16,342 bases of DNA from an uncultured Porphyromonas sp. (GCA_905372565.1 CAJPPK010000034.1:1-16342); one strand, 5' to 3'; positions 1-7,181 are shown, counted from the first letter of the stretch. Notes: generated by a model not told the origin, from the sequence alone. Numbers and translations are program-made.

Positions 1-115
1 TCTTCGTCTTCTTGGTCAAGATGTGACTCTTGAAGGCGTGTTTGCGCTTGATCTTTCCCGAGCCAGTGAGCGCGAAACGCTTCTTGGCGCTGGAGTTGGT
101 CTTCAGCTTAGGCAT
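1..115 (-). CDS. rpmI: 50S ribosomal protein L35 (N-terminal part, cut by window edge)
   Basis: Structural protein of the large ribosomal subunit. The minus strand from the ATG at 115 reads MPKLKTNSSAKKRFALTGSG and continues with a Lys/Arg-rich stretch (KIKRKHAFKSHILTKKTK), the typical L35 N-terminus with its conserved PKxKT start and GSGKIKR core. Only about 38 codons lie in the window; the C-terminal part is beyond position 1. It follows infC by 90 nt on the same strand, in the widely conserved order thrS-infC-rpmI; rplT is expected next, outside the window. The leader just before the ATG is A/U-rich (AATAAAAGAAGAAA) with no strong Shine-Dalgarno sequence. The 90-nt gap can fold (see 148-187), so autoregulation by L20, known for this operon in other bacteria, is possible but not shown. 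Confidence 0.95.
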   Translation of the reverse strand, partial: MPKLKTNSSAKKRFALTGSGKIKRKHAFKSHILTKKTK

Positions 116-147
116 TTTCTTCTTTTATTATAGAGTTATTTAAACGA

Positions 148-187
148 CCCTACTCCACTGACGCAGCCTAGTGCGCGAGGTGCAGGG
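148..187 (-). promoter_or_regulatory. Foldable infC-rpmI spacer, candidate r-protein leader
   Basis: On the minus strand the 90-nt infC-rpmI spacer contains an interrupted hairpin. An inner GCGCA/TGCGT stem (172-176 with 161-165, one G-U pair) has a 6-nt CTAGGC loop. It is flanked by CAC/GTG and closed by CCCT/AGGG (184-187 with 148-151), with internal loops between. There is no U-run after it, so it is not an intrinsic terminator. L20 is known to bind structured mRNA in this operon in other phyla; whether this is such a site is inference. Confidence 0.3.
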
Positions 188-205
188 ATGGGAATAAGTC
201 GGAGA

Positions 206-802
206 TTAGTCTTCGCTATCGCTGGAGTCAGAGGACTCTTCACGGGCGGGCTTGTCCTTCTTGGGGGCTGGCTTGTCGGCCTTCTTAGGAGCGATCATGA
301 TCGTCATGCGCTTCCCTTCAAGCACGGGCATGCTCTCTACACGTCCATAGTCCTCTAGATCGTTAGCGAAGCGCAGGAGGAGCACTTCTCCCTGATCCTT
401 GAAGAGGATAGAGCGACCACGGAAGAAGACATAAGCCTTGACCTTAGAGCCCTCGGAGAGGAAGCCCTTAGCGTGCTTGAGCTTGAAGTTGTAGTCATGA
501 TCATCGGTCTGAGGTCCGAAGCGGATCTCCTTGACGACGACCTTGACACTCTTGGCCTTCTGCTCCTTCTGCTTCTTCTTGAGCTGGAAGATGAACTTCT
601 GATAGTCGACGACACGGCATACTGGAGGGTTGACGTTGGGAGAGATCTCCACCAGGTCTAGCTCTTGTTCGTTAGCGATACGGAGAGCCTGCTGGATCGA
701 ATATACCCCCTGCTCTACATTGTCCCCTACAAGACGAACTTCTTTAACTCGGATAGCTTCGTTCGTGCGGTACTGGAACTTTTGTTTGTTGTCTACTGCC
801 AT
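206..802 (-). CDS. infC: Translation initiation factor IF-3
   Basis: IF-3 binds the 30S subunit, proofreads start codon and initiator tRNA selection, and prevents early 50S joining. The 198-aa protein shows the N-terminal domain (about residues 10-80, with TNEAIRVKEVRLVGDN and DLVEISPN), a Lys-rich linker (KKKQKEQKAK) and the C-terminal domain (KEIRFGPQTDDHDYNFKLKH, then FFRGRSI). It is longer than the usual 170-180 aa because of a tail of about 27 residues, first Lys/Pro-rich (APKKADKPAPKKDKPA) and then Ser/Asp/Glu-rich (ESSDSSDSED). The start codon is a plain ATG, unlike the AUU through which E. coli IF3 represses itself, so that feedback is not expected. It lies 75 nt after thrS, with a strong hairpin in the gap. 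Confidence 0.97.
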   Translation of the reverse strand: MAVDNKQKFQYRTNEAIRVKEVRLVGDNVEQGVYSIQQALRIANEQELDLVEISPNVNPPVCRVVDYQKFIFQLKKKQKEQKAKSVKVVVKEIRFGPQTDDHDYNFKLKHAKGFLSEGSKVKAYVFFRGRSILFKDQGEVLLLRFANDLEDYGRVESMPVLEGKRMTIMIAPKKADKPAPKKDKPAREESSDSSDSED

Positions 803-819
803 TCAGTATGTATTGGTTA

Positions 820-844
820 GGGTACTACCACCAGGGTAGTACCC
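820..844 (-). promoter_or_regulatory. Perfect 10-bp hairpin between thrS and infC
   Basis: GGGTACTACC (820-829) and GGTAGTACCC (835-844) form a perfect 10-bp stem with a 5-nt loop. It starts 33 nt after the thrS stop and ends 17 nt before the infC ATG. No U-run follows in the direction of transcription (next bases TAACCAATAC), so a simple terminator is unlikely. An RNA-processing site, mRNA stabiliser or control of infC translation fits better (inference). Confidence 0.55.
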
Positions 845-877
845 CTATATAATATGTATTGTCTACTACTTGTTCGT

Positions 878-2857
878 CTACTTTTCGCTCTGCATCTCAA
901 GGTGCCAAGCGTTGAGCTGACGCTCCACTTCGGCTGTGATTTGCTCCGCAAAGGTAGTGATTTTCATCGAACCCTTATCACCCTCACCCTGAACACGTAC
1001 AGAGACTTCTTCATCCTGGGCTTCCTTTTCGCCTACGATGAGCATATAGGGGATACGCTTGAGCTCGTTATCACGGATCTTACGACCGATCTTCTCGTTA
1101 CGATCATCGACCTGCGTACGGATATCCTGTGCATTGAGCAGAGCTGCGACACGGTGTGCGTAGTCGTTGAACTTCTCACTGATCGGGAGCACCACGACTT
1201 GGTCAGGAGTGAGCCAGAGAGGGAAGTGCCCTGCGGTGTGCTCGATGAGCACCGCTACGAAGCGCTCCATCGACCCAAAGGGTGCACGGTGGATCATCAC
1301 TGGACGGTGCTTCTTATTATCCGCACCGGTGTACTCGAGGTCAAAGCGCTCTGGGAGGTTGTAGTCTACCTGGATCGTCCCTAGCTGCCAGCGACGACCG
1401 AGAGCATCCTTCACCATGAAGTCCAGCTTAGGCCCATAGAAGGCTGCTTCCCCATACTCGACGACGGCTGGAAGGCCCTTCTCCTGACAAGCATCGATGA
1501 TCGCCTGCTCTGCACGCTCCCAGTTCTCCTCGCTACCGATATACTTATCACGATTGACCTTGTCACGGAGCGAGATCTGTGCCTCGAAGTTCTGGAAGTT
1601 CAGCGCCTTGAAGATGATGAAGATGATATCCATCACCTTGCAGAACTCTTCCTTGATCTGGTCAGGACGACAGAAGAGGTGAGCATCATCCTGCGTAAAG
1701 CCACGCACACGAGTCAGCCCATGGAGCTCGCCACTCTGCTCATAGCGATAGACCGTACCGAACTCAGCCAAGCGCTGGGGTAGGTCACGATAAGAGTGAG
1801 GGCCAAGCGCCTTATAGATCTCACAGTGGTGGGGACAGTTCATCGGCTTGAGCATGAACTCCTCACCCTCCTGAGGCGTCGTGATCGGGCGGAAGGAGTC
1901 TGCCCCATACTTCGCCCAGTGGCCAGAGGTCACATAGAGCTGCTTGCTCCCGATATGCGGGGAGATCACCTGCTGGTAGCCGAACTGCTTCTGGATCTGC
2001 TTGAGGAACTCCTCTAGACGCAGACGGAGCTGCGTACCACGGGGGAGCCACAGAGGAAGGCCAGAGCCGACATTCTGCGAGAAGGCAAAGAGACCAAGCT
2101 CCTTACCGATCTTACGGTGGTCTCGCTTCTTCGCCTCTTCGAGAAGGACGAGATACTCGTCAAGCATCTTCTTCTTAGGGAAGGTGATCCCATAGACACG
2201 GGTGAGTTGCTTGCGCTTCTCATCCCCTCGCCAGTAGGCACCTGCGACGCTGAGGAGCTTCACAGCCTTGATATAGCCTGTATTAGGCACATGAGGGCCA
2301 CGACAGAGGTCGGTGAAGGCTCCCTGCGTATAGGTCGTGATCGATCCATCAGGTAGGTCTGCGATCAGCTCGAGCTTGTACTCATCTCCCTTCTGCTTGA
2401 AGAACTCCGTGACCTCAGCCTTGGTGATATCACGGCGGATGATAGGCTCCTTACGAGCAGCTGCCTCGAGCATCTTCTTCTCGATGACTGCGAGGTCTGC
2501 ATCCTTGAGCTGCACCCCTTCACCGAGGTCTATGTCATAGTAGAAGCCATTCTCAATGGGAGGGCCAATCCCAAACTTAGCCTGGGGGTAAACCTCCTGG
2601 AGAGCCTCCGCCATCAAGTGAGCACTTGAGTGCCAGTAGGCGAACTTCCCCTCGGGGTCTTCCCACTTAAAGAGCTTCAGCTCGGTATCCTCCTTGAGAG
2701 GACGCATCAGATCCCAGATCTGACCATTGACACCAGCAGCGAGGACGTCCTGCTGGAGACGAGGGCTAATGCTCCCCGCGATATCCCACGACGTCGTCCC
2801 TACGGGATACTCCCGCTGGCTCCCGTCGGGGAAGGTTACTTTTATCATATCGCTCAT
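878..2857 (-). CDS. thrS: Threonine--tRNA ligase
   Basis: Charges tRNA-Thr with threonine and clears mischarged Ser-tRNA-Thr. The 659-aa protein has the full domain order: N-terminal TGS domain (about 1-64), editing domain (about 70-225) with HSSAH (H76, H80) and the CRGPH motif, class II catalytic core (about 245-540) and an anticodon-binding domain (about 545-650, starting TPDQVVVLPI). The three zinc ligands are recognisable: Cys in KPMNCPHH, His in FTQDDAH and His in MIHRAPFGSMERF. Class II motif 2 is GTVYRYEQSGELHGLTRVRG. The promoter box TATCTTTG (2888-2895) leaves a leader of only about 25 nt, too short for a T-box or other riboswitch. The next in-frame ATG is three codons downstream; the first matches family length best. 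First gene of the thrS-infC-rpmI operon. Confidence 0.98.
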   Translation of the reverse strand: MSDMIKVTFPDGSQREYPVGTTSWDIAGSISPRLQQDVLAAGVNGQIWDLMRPLKEDTELKLFKWEDPEGKFAYWHSSAHLMAEALQEVYPQAKFGIGPPIENGFYYDIDLGEGVQLKDADLAVIEKKMLEAAARKEPIIRRDITKAEVTEFFKQKGDEYKLELIADLPDGSITTYTQGAFTDLCRGPHVPNTGYIKAVKLLSVAGAYWRGDEKRKQLTRVYGITFPKKKMLDEYLVLLEEAKKRDHRKIGKELGLFAFSQNVGSGLPLWLPRGTQLRLRLEEFLKQIQKQFGYQQVISPHIGSKQLYVTSGHWAKYGADSFRPITTPQEGEEFMLKPMNCPHHCEIYKALGPHSYRDLPQRLAEFGTVYRYEQSGELHGLTRVRGFTQDDAHLFCRPDQIKEEFCKVMDIIFIIFKALNFQNFEAQISLRDKVNRDKYIGSEENWERAEQAIIDACQEKGLPAVVEYGEAAFYGPKLDFMVKDALGRRWQLGTIQVDYNLPERFDLEYTGADNKKHRPVMIHRAPFGSMERFVAVLIEHTAGHFPLWLTPDQVVVLPISEKFNDYAHRVAALLNAQDIRTQVDDRNEKIGRKIRDNELKRIPYMLIVGEKEAQDEEVSVRVQGEGDKGSMKITTFAEQITAEVERQLNAWHLEMQSEK

Positions 2858-2887
2858 AAGCTGTGCGTGATTACGTGTTTGTTCCTA

Positions 2888-2895
2888 CAAAGATA
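2888..2895 (-). promoter_or_regulatory. Promoter -7 box for thrS operon
   Basis: The minus strand reads TCG-TATCTTTG-TAG, an exact match to the Bacteroidota sigma-factor -7 consensus TAnnTTTG. It lies 30 nt before the thrS ATG. No clear TTG -33 box is seen at the usual distance. The surrounding 14 bases are the same as at the ddh promoter. Confidence 0.7.
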
Positions 2896-3045
2896 CGACA
2901 TTATCACGGAGCAGATAAACCACCCCACACTGACACGAGCTACATCTCTCGAGGATCCCTACTCCACCGAGGACGAGGAGTAAACATCTAGATCTCTAGA
3001 CAAGGTCTAACAGCTCAAAAGGGTAAAATCCATCTAGAGCATCAG

Positions 3046-3131
3046 TGTTACCACAAAAGAGGCACTACTGTTGCCCCTCAGGTGGCACTACTGATGCCCC
3101 TCGAGAGGCAACAGTAGTGCCTACTAGTTGG
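3046..3131 (+). repeat. Dispersed 86-bp intergenic element, copy 1
   Basis: The order is TGTTACC (3046-3052), 8 variable bases, direct unit GGCACTACTGTTGCC (3061-3075), near-identical direct unit GGCACTACTGATGCC (3084-3098), inverted unit GGCAACAGTAGTGCC (3107-3121) and tail TACTAGTTGG. The first unit is perfectly complementary to the inverted unit (15 bp, 31-nt loop); the second has one mismatch (8-nt loop). Copy 2 at 12452-12537 has the same orientation and spacing, with four differences over the last 71 bases. It contains no coding sequence, target-site duplication or transposase. It sits between divergent promoters. Confidence 0.9.
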
Positions 3132-3279
3132 GAAAAGACGACACCCACTGAGAGGGACACCCTCCCTTGGACACGGATAACATGGATTCATGCTAAGGAG
3201 GCTCCACAGGATCGGCACCCGAACGATCCGCCAATCCAGACAGCTCGTTCTCTCCATAGCCTCAAGAAGGTAAAAGTGG

Positions 3280-3287
3280 TATCTTTG
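3280..3287 (+). promoter_or_regulatory. Promoter -7 box for the pgpH-like gene
   Basis: TATCTTTG matches the Bacteroidota -7 consensus TAnnTTTG and lies 22 nt before the ATG at 3310, giving a predicted leader of roughly 15 nt. No clear -33 element is visible. Confidence 0.6.
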
Positions 3288-3309
3288 TAAAAAGCAACTC
3301 TTTAGACGT

Positions 3310-5364
3310 ATGTACGCATTCTCCGTCAAGAGCTTCGTGCGTAGCCGAGGCTTCTATACCTTCTTGAGCTTCTTCATCACGGCCTTTCTCGTGATGCTCC
3401 TAGCGCCACGCTCCCATAGCTTCCCCTATGAATTCCAGAGTGGGAAACCCTGGGCTTATGAGCTATTGACTGCGCCCTACGACTTCCCGATCTACAAGAG
3501 CGATGAGCAGCTCCAGATGGAGCAAGACAGCATCCGCCAAGCGACTCCCCCCGTCTTCACCTTGGAGAATGACGAGCTAGCTCGACAGCTGAACCTCCTA
3601 CAAGCCAACTTTGAGAAGGAGCTCTCTGCGACCATCCCTCCGACCTATTATCACTTCCTCAAGCAAGAGCTTCGCACCTACTACTCCGAGGGGATCATCC
3701 AAGGCGAATCCCTTAGTAAGCTAAAGCAACAGGGCTTCCTCGAGATCAACATCCTCGGAGAAGACAATGTCTTGACTCGGAAAGCAACCATCCGTCTACA
3801 GAGCTTAAAGGAGGTCTATGATCGCATCTTCGAGGATGCCGCACGTGAGGGACTACAGCGAGAGACGCTGATGAAGTTCAACGTCGCCTCCTACCTCGTC
3901 GACAACATCCGACCCAACCCCGAGTACAGCGAGAAGATCCTCGCCGACGCACTCGGTGCCCTCTCAGCCTCGACCGGGATCATCCAGCAGGGCGAGCGTA
4001 TCATCGACCGAGGCGAGATCATCACCCCCTACACGTACAATATCCTTCGCTCCCTCCGTATCGAGCAGATCAACCGAACGGGAGGAGAGACACTCTCCAT
4101 ATTTAATGGTGGAGTCTTGCTCTACACCTTCCTGCTCTTTGCTCTCCTAGCTACCTATCTCCTACTCTTCTGTCGCCCCTTCCTCGAAGAGTCAAAGAAC
4201 CTCCTGCTCCTTCAGGTGCTCTTCTTTGCCTTCCTCGCTATGACAGAGCTTCAGGCAGCTACGGGAGTCTTCCCGGTACAGGTCATTCCCTATGTCGTCG
4301 TTCTGCTCCTGCTCCGCATCTTCTTCGGTAGTCATCTGGCGATGAATGCCTACTTGATCCTAATCTTAGCAGCCGCCTACTTCCATCCTACCGAAGCCCT
4401 CTCCTTCATCTTCATCCAGATCTCGGCAGGCTTCGCAGCTCTCTTCTCCCTCCAGAGTCTAGCCTCACGTGCACAGATCATCCGAACGGCCTTCATCGTC
4501 TACCTAGTCTACATCGGAGCCTCGATGATCAACGAATGGATACGCGAGGGAGCTATCACCTCGACCTATTGGATCCAGCTACTCTACTATGGGGTGAACC
4601 TGATCTTCCTGATGTTCTCCTACATCCTCGCCTTCATCGTCGAGCGTATCTTCGGGTATGTATCCAACATTCGCTTAGTCGAGCTAAGCGATACGAATAG
4701 CCCCCTACTACAGCATCTCTCAGAGATCGCCCCAGGGACATTCCAGCACTCCTACCAAGTCTCTATCCTCGCTACAGCGGCTGCCACGAAGGTGCATGCC
4801 GATGCTCAGCTCATACGTACAGGAGCACTCTATCATGACATCGGGAAGATGCTCCACCCCGAGTACTTCACCGAGAACTCCCCATCGGGTAACCCCCACC
4901 AAGGCTTATCCTATCAGGATAGTGCCTCTATCATCATCCGACACGTAGCAGATGGGATAACCCTTGCCCAGAAGCATGGCCTCCCCGACTCGGTGATCGA
5001 ATTCATCCGCACACACCACGGGCGTAGCACCACACGCTACTTCTATAACTCCTACTGTAATGAGCACCCAGGCGAGGACGTAGATCCAGAGCCCTTCACC
5101 TACCCTGGACCTAACCCATACACCAAAGAACAAGGGATCCTCATGCTCGCCGACAGCGTCGAGGCAGCTAGTCGTAGCCTTAGCGAATACTCCGAGACGA
5201 CGATACGAGCTCTCATCGACAAGCTCGTCGATGGCATCGTCGCAGAAGGGCTACTGAATGACACGCCCCTGACCTTCCACGACATCAAGGAGATTAAGGA
5301 GGTATTCTATACGAAGCTCAAGACGATATACCACGCCCGTATCGCCTATCCCGACAAGAAGTAA
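3310..5364 (+). CDS. pgpH: 7TM-HD family membrane phosphodiesterase (PgpH-like, probable c-di-AMP hydrolase)
   Basis: The 684-aa integral membrane protein begins with one transmembrane segment (about 15-32). A large extracytoplasmic 7TMR-HDED domain follows (about 33-265; the lead-in contains QATPPVF), then a block of about seven hydrophobic helices (about 270-452) and a cytoplasmic HD domain (about 475-660). HD metal-binding residues are present: H480 in FQHSYQ, H509-D510 in YHDIGK, and later HH in TRHVADG/RTHHGRS-like positions. In Listeria the homologous PgpH hydrolyses cyclic di-AMP to pApA at the inner face of the membrane; that activity is inferred here from family and architecture. It overlaps aroK by one base, so the two are co-transcribed. 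The start is set by the promoter box 22 nt upstream and by the hydrophobic N-terminus. Confidence 0.88.
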   Translation: MYAFSVKSFVRSRGFYTFLSFFITAFLVMLLAPRSHSFPYEFQSGKPWAYELLTAPYDFPIYKSDEQLQMEQDSIRQATPPVFTLENDELARQLNLLQANFEKELSATIPPTYYHFLKQELRTYYSEGIIQGESLSKLKQQGFLEINILGEDNVLTRKATIRLQSLKEVYDRIFEDAAREGLQRETLMKFNVASYLVDNIRPNPEYSEKILADALGALSASTGIIQQGERIIDRGEIITPYTYNILRSLRIEQINRTGGETLSIFNGGVLLYTFLLFALLATYLLLFCRPFLEESKNLLLLQVLFFAFLAMTELQAATGVFPVQVIPYVVVLLLLRIFFGSHLAMNAYLILILAAAYFHPTEALSFIFIQISAGFAALFSLQSLASRAQIIRTAFIVYLVYIGASMINEWIREGAITSTYWIQLLYYGVNLIFLMFSYILAFIVERIFGYVSNIRLVELSDTNSPLLQHLSEIAPGTFQHSYQVSILATAAATKVHADAQLIRTGALYHDIGKMLHPEYFTENSPSGNPHQGLSYQDSASIIIRHVADGITLAQKHGLPDSVIEFIRTHHGRSTTRYFYNSYCNEHPGEDVDPEPFTYPGPNPYTKEQGILMLADSVEAASRSLSEYSETTIRALIDKLVDGIVAEGLLNDTPLTFHDIKEIKEVFYTKLKTIYHARIAYPDKK

Positions 5365-5915
5365 TGCAGATGATGCAGACACCTCCCTCGACGATCTACC
5401 TCATCGGGTTCATGGGCTCAGGCAAGAGCACCGTGGGCCGAGCTCTGGCTGACGCTCTGGGCTACGACTTCATCGATACAGACACCTTCGTCGAGACACG
5501 CTTTCACCAGCGGATCGTGGATATGTTCGCCTCGGTAGGCGAAGCGACCTTCCGACGTAGAGAGCGCTTGGCTCTGGAGGAGCTTGCCGGTATGGAGCGT
5601 ACCGTACTAGCTACAGGAGGAGGGCTCCCCTGCTACGAGGACTCCATAGAGCTCCTGCTCGAGACGGGACTTGCGATTTACTTCCGCTCCTCTCCCGAAG
5701 CTCTCGCCAAGCGACTTGAGCTCTGCAAGCGTACCCGCCCCTCGATACGAGACAAGAGCGGTGAGGAGCTCCTCGCCTTCATCCAGGAGACACTTGCACT
5801 ACGGGAGCCTATTTATAGTCGTGCACAGATCATCCGAGACATCGATCATATCACGACTCGGGAGGGGGAGATCACCTTCGCTCACGAGCTAGCCGATGAA
5901 CTTCGAGCCCTATAA
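5364..5915 (+). CDS. aroK: Shikimate kinase
   Basis: Phosphorylates shikimate at the 3-hydroxyl with ATP, the fifth step of the shikimate pathway to chorismate and aromatic amino acids; cytoplasmic. The 183-aa protein has the Walker A loop GFMGSGKS (residues 15-22, K21), the shikimate- and Mg-binding DTD (38-40), FRRRE (63-67), the GGG substrate loop (85-87, in LATGGGLPC) and a lid containing KRTRPSIRDKS. Length is normal. Its ATG overlaps the stop of the upstream gene as TAATG, which suggests translational coupling. ATGs at codons 3 and 4 are possible alternative starts, but the overlap favours the first. No biochemical link to the upstream phosphodiesterase is known to me; the pairing may reflect conserved order only. 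Confidence 0.95.
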   Translation: MQMMQTPPSTIYLIGFMGSGKSTVGRALADALGYDFIDTDTFVETRFHQRIVDMFASVGEATFRRRERLALEELAGMERTVLATGGGLPCYEDSIELLLETGLAIYFRSSPEALAKRLELCKRTRPSIRDKSGEELLAFIQETLALREPIYSRAQIIRDIDHITTREGEITFAHELADELRAL

Positions 5916-5977
5916 CCCCAGCGACTTTCTCAAGGCTTAGCTCGGGGACGACTCCTCGGTCTTTGCCTAGAATTTCC

Positions 5978-5985
5978 TATTTTTG
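5978..5985 (+). promoter_or_regulatory. Promoter -7 box for efp
   Basis: TATTTTTG matches TAnnTTTG and lies 36 nt before the efp ATG at 6022. Transcription from here would start near 5992, so an upstream in-frame ATG at 5983 cannot be the start. Confidence 0.55.
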
Positions 5986-6021
5986 CGAGGCAAACAAGCA
6001 ACTTATAAATCAATCATATAT

Positions 6022-6591
6022 ATGGCTACAACAGCAGACTTCCGTAACGGCATGTGCCTCGACATCGAGGGGCAGTACTACTTCATCGTCGAGTTCCTCC
6101 ACGTCAAGCCTGGTAAGGGTCCCGCCTTCGTGCGCTCCAAACTCAAGAATGTGGCTACCGGTCGTGTCATCGACAAGACTTGGAATAGTGGTGTGAAGGT
6201 CGAAGAAGTACGTATCGAGCGTCGCCCCTACCAGTACCTCTACAAGGACGAGATGGGTCTGAACTTCATGCACCCCGAGACCTTCGAGCAGATCTCTATC
6301 CCCGAGGCTGTGATCGATGGCGTACAGTTCCTCAAGGAGGGTGATACGGTCGAAGCAATGGTACACGCTGAAAGCGAAACGGTGCTCACCTGTGAACTCC
6401 CAGCTCACGTCAACCTACGCGTGACCTACACCGAGCCTGGACTCAAGGGAGACACCGCTACGAACACGCTCAAGCCTGCTACGGTAGAGACTGGGGCTGA
6501 AGTTCGTGTCCCTCTCTTCATCGGCGAAGGTGAGCTCATCACCATCGACACACGTGACGGATCTTACGTTGGCCGTGTAAAGGAAGCCTAA
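6022..6591 (+). CDS. efp: Elongation factor P
   Basis: EF-P enters the ribosome between P and E sites and relieves stalling at polyproline stretches. The 189-aa protein starts MATTADFRNGMCLDIEGQ. It has the N-terminal KOW-like domain (about 1-65) with the loop VKPGKGPAFVR, whose tip residue K32 is the position that is post-translationally modified in many bacteria. The two OB-fold domains follow, ending in IDTRDGSYVGRVKEA, the family's C-terminal signature. An in-frame ATG 13 codons earlier (5983) is rejected because it overlaps the promoter box and adds residues unlike any EF-P N-terminus. No EpmA/EpmB-type modification genes are in the window, so the modification state of K32 is unknown. 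Confidence 0.97.
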   Translation: MATTADFRNGMCLDIEGQYYFIVEFLHVKPGKGPAFVRSKLKNVATGRVIDKTWNSGVKVEEVRIERRPYQYLYKDEMGLNFMHPETFEQISIPEAVIDGVQFLKEGDTVEAMVHAESETVLTCELPAHVNLRVTYTEPGLKGDTATNTLKPATVETGAEVRVPLFIGEGELITIDTRDGSYVGRVKEA

Positions 6592-6624
6592 GCTCCCCGA
6601 AGCTCATTCGGAGCTTGCGAAAGA

Positions 6625-6662
6625 AAAAGGTCTACCCTGCGAGTGTGCAAGGTAGACCTTTT
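6625..6662. terminator. Bidirectional terminator between efp and dtd
   Basis: AAAAGGTCTACC (6625-6636) and GGTAGACCTTTT (6651-6662) form a 12-bp stem with T-rich ends on both strands. It sits between two convergent genes, 33 nt after efp and 19 nt after dtd. A smaller hairpin, AAGCTC/GAGCTT (6600-6605 with 6611-6616), precedes it on the efp side. Confidence 0.85.
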
Positions 6663-6681
6663 CTTTTCCCAACCTCTAGCT

Positions 6682-7134
6682 TTAGCGGTGGTGGCTATCG
6701 AGGAGGATCGTCACTGGTCCATCATTGACCAAGGAGACCTGCATATCGGCTCCAAAGCGCCCCGTGGCAATCGGCCTGCCCAGCGCCTCTTCCATCTGCC
6801 CAATGAGACGTTCGTACAGAGGTAAGGCTATCGCTGGTGGAGCAGCCTCGATATACGAGGGGCGATTTCCCTTCTTCGTCTGAGCCATCAAGGTGAACTG
6901 CGAGACAAGGAGTACTTCTCCCTCCACATCGAGGAGACTACGATTCATCACCCCAGCTTCGTCAGGGAAGATGCGTAGCTGAATCGCTTTCTTAATGAGG
7001 TAGTGTATATCATCATCGCCATCCTGTGGGCTGATACCTACGAGGATCAGCATCCCTGGGCGAGTAGTCTCTCCCACGAGTTCACCAGCGATATGGACGG
7101 AGGAAGAGCGGGTACGTTGGATCAAGAACTTCAT
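6682..7134 (-). CDS. dtd: D-aminoacyl-tRNA deacylase
   Basis: Hydrolyses D-amino acids wrongly attached to tRNA, and also Gly from tRNA-Ala, protecting translation from D-amino acids. The 150-aa protein is full length (family about 145-150 aa). It starts MKFLIQRTRSSSVHI and shows both active-site signatures: SQFTLMA, where the family has SQFTL with its catalytic Thr, and the C-terminal DGPVTILLDS, the cross-subunit GxPxT-type motif (here GPVT). It is a single-gene unit: promoter box TACCTTTG at 7182-7189 and the shared terminator at 6625-6662. The neighbouring nagB is closed off by its own hairpin at 7291-7326. Confidence 0.96.
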   Translation of the reverse strand: MKFLIQRTRSSSVHIAGELVGETTRPGMLILVGISPQDGDDDIHYLIKKAIQLRIFPDEAGVMNRSLLDVEGEVLLVSQFTLMAQTKKGNRPSYIEAAPPAIALPLYERLIGQMEEALGRPIATGRFGADMQVSLVNDGPVTILLDSHHR

Positions 7135-7181
7135 AATCTAGTTATCACCGAGCAAACAGCCCGTGTTTGACTTATTCGCCA

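Larger units (their letters stand above)
2858..3309. other. Divergent intergenic region thrS / pgpH-like gene (452 bp)
   Basis: Gene-free stretch with outward-facing promoters for thrS (2888-2895, minus) and the 7TM-HD gene (3280-3287, plus). Between them lies the 86-bp repeated element (3046-3131). There is also a small inverted repeat, GGATCG/CGATCC (3209-3214 and 3224-3229), about 50 bp before the plus-strand promoter box; it could be an operator or chance. Short reading frames crossing the region have no recognisable protein features. Confidence 0.6.

Noticed and set aside
854..1384. 176-codon open frame on the plus strand inside thrS
   Set aside because: It is antisense to a clear ThrRS gene, has no family features, and is a by-product of GC-rich codon use on the opposite strand.
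2858..2887. T-box or other riboswitch controlling thrS
   Set aside because: The predicted leader is only about 25 nt, far too short, and T-boxes are mainly found in Gram-positive bacteria.
3046..3131. CRISPR-like array at the repeat element
   Set aside because: It has only two direct units and one inverted unit with a short, conserved spacer, and no cas genes. The two copies are dispersed, not arrayed.
3046..3131. Intrinsic terminator
   Set aside because: The stem is good, but no U-run follows on either strand, and copy 1 sits between divergent promoters where no terminator is expected.
5983..6021. Upstream ATG start for EF-P
   Set aside because: It overlaps the promoter -7 box and would precede the transcript start; the added 13 residues are unlike EF-P.
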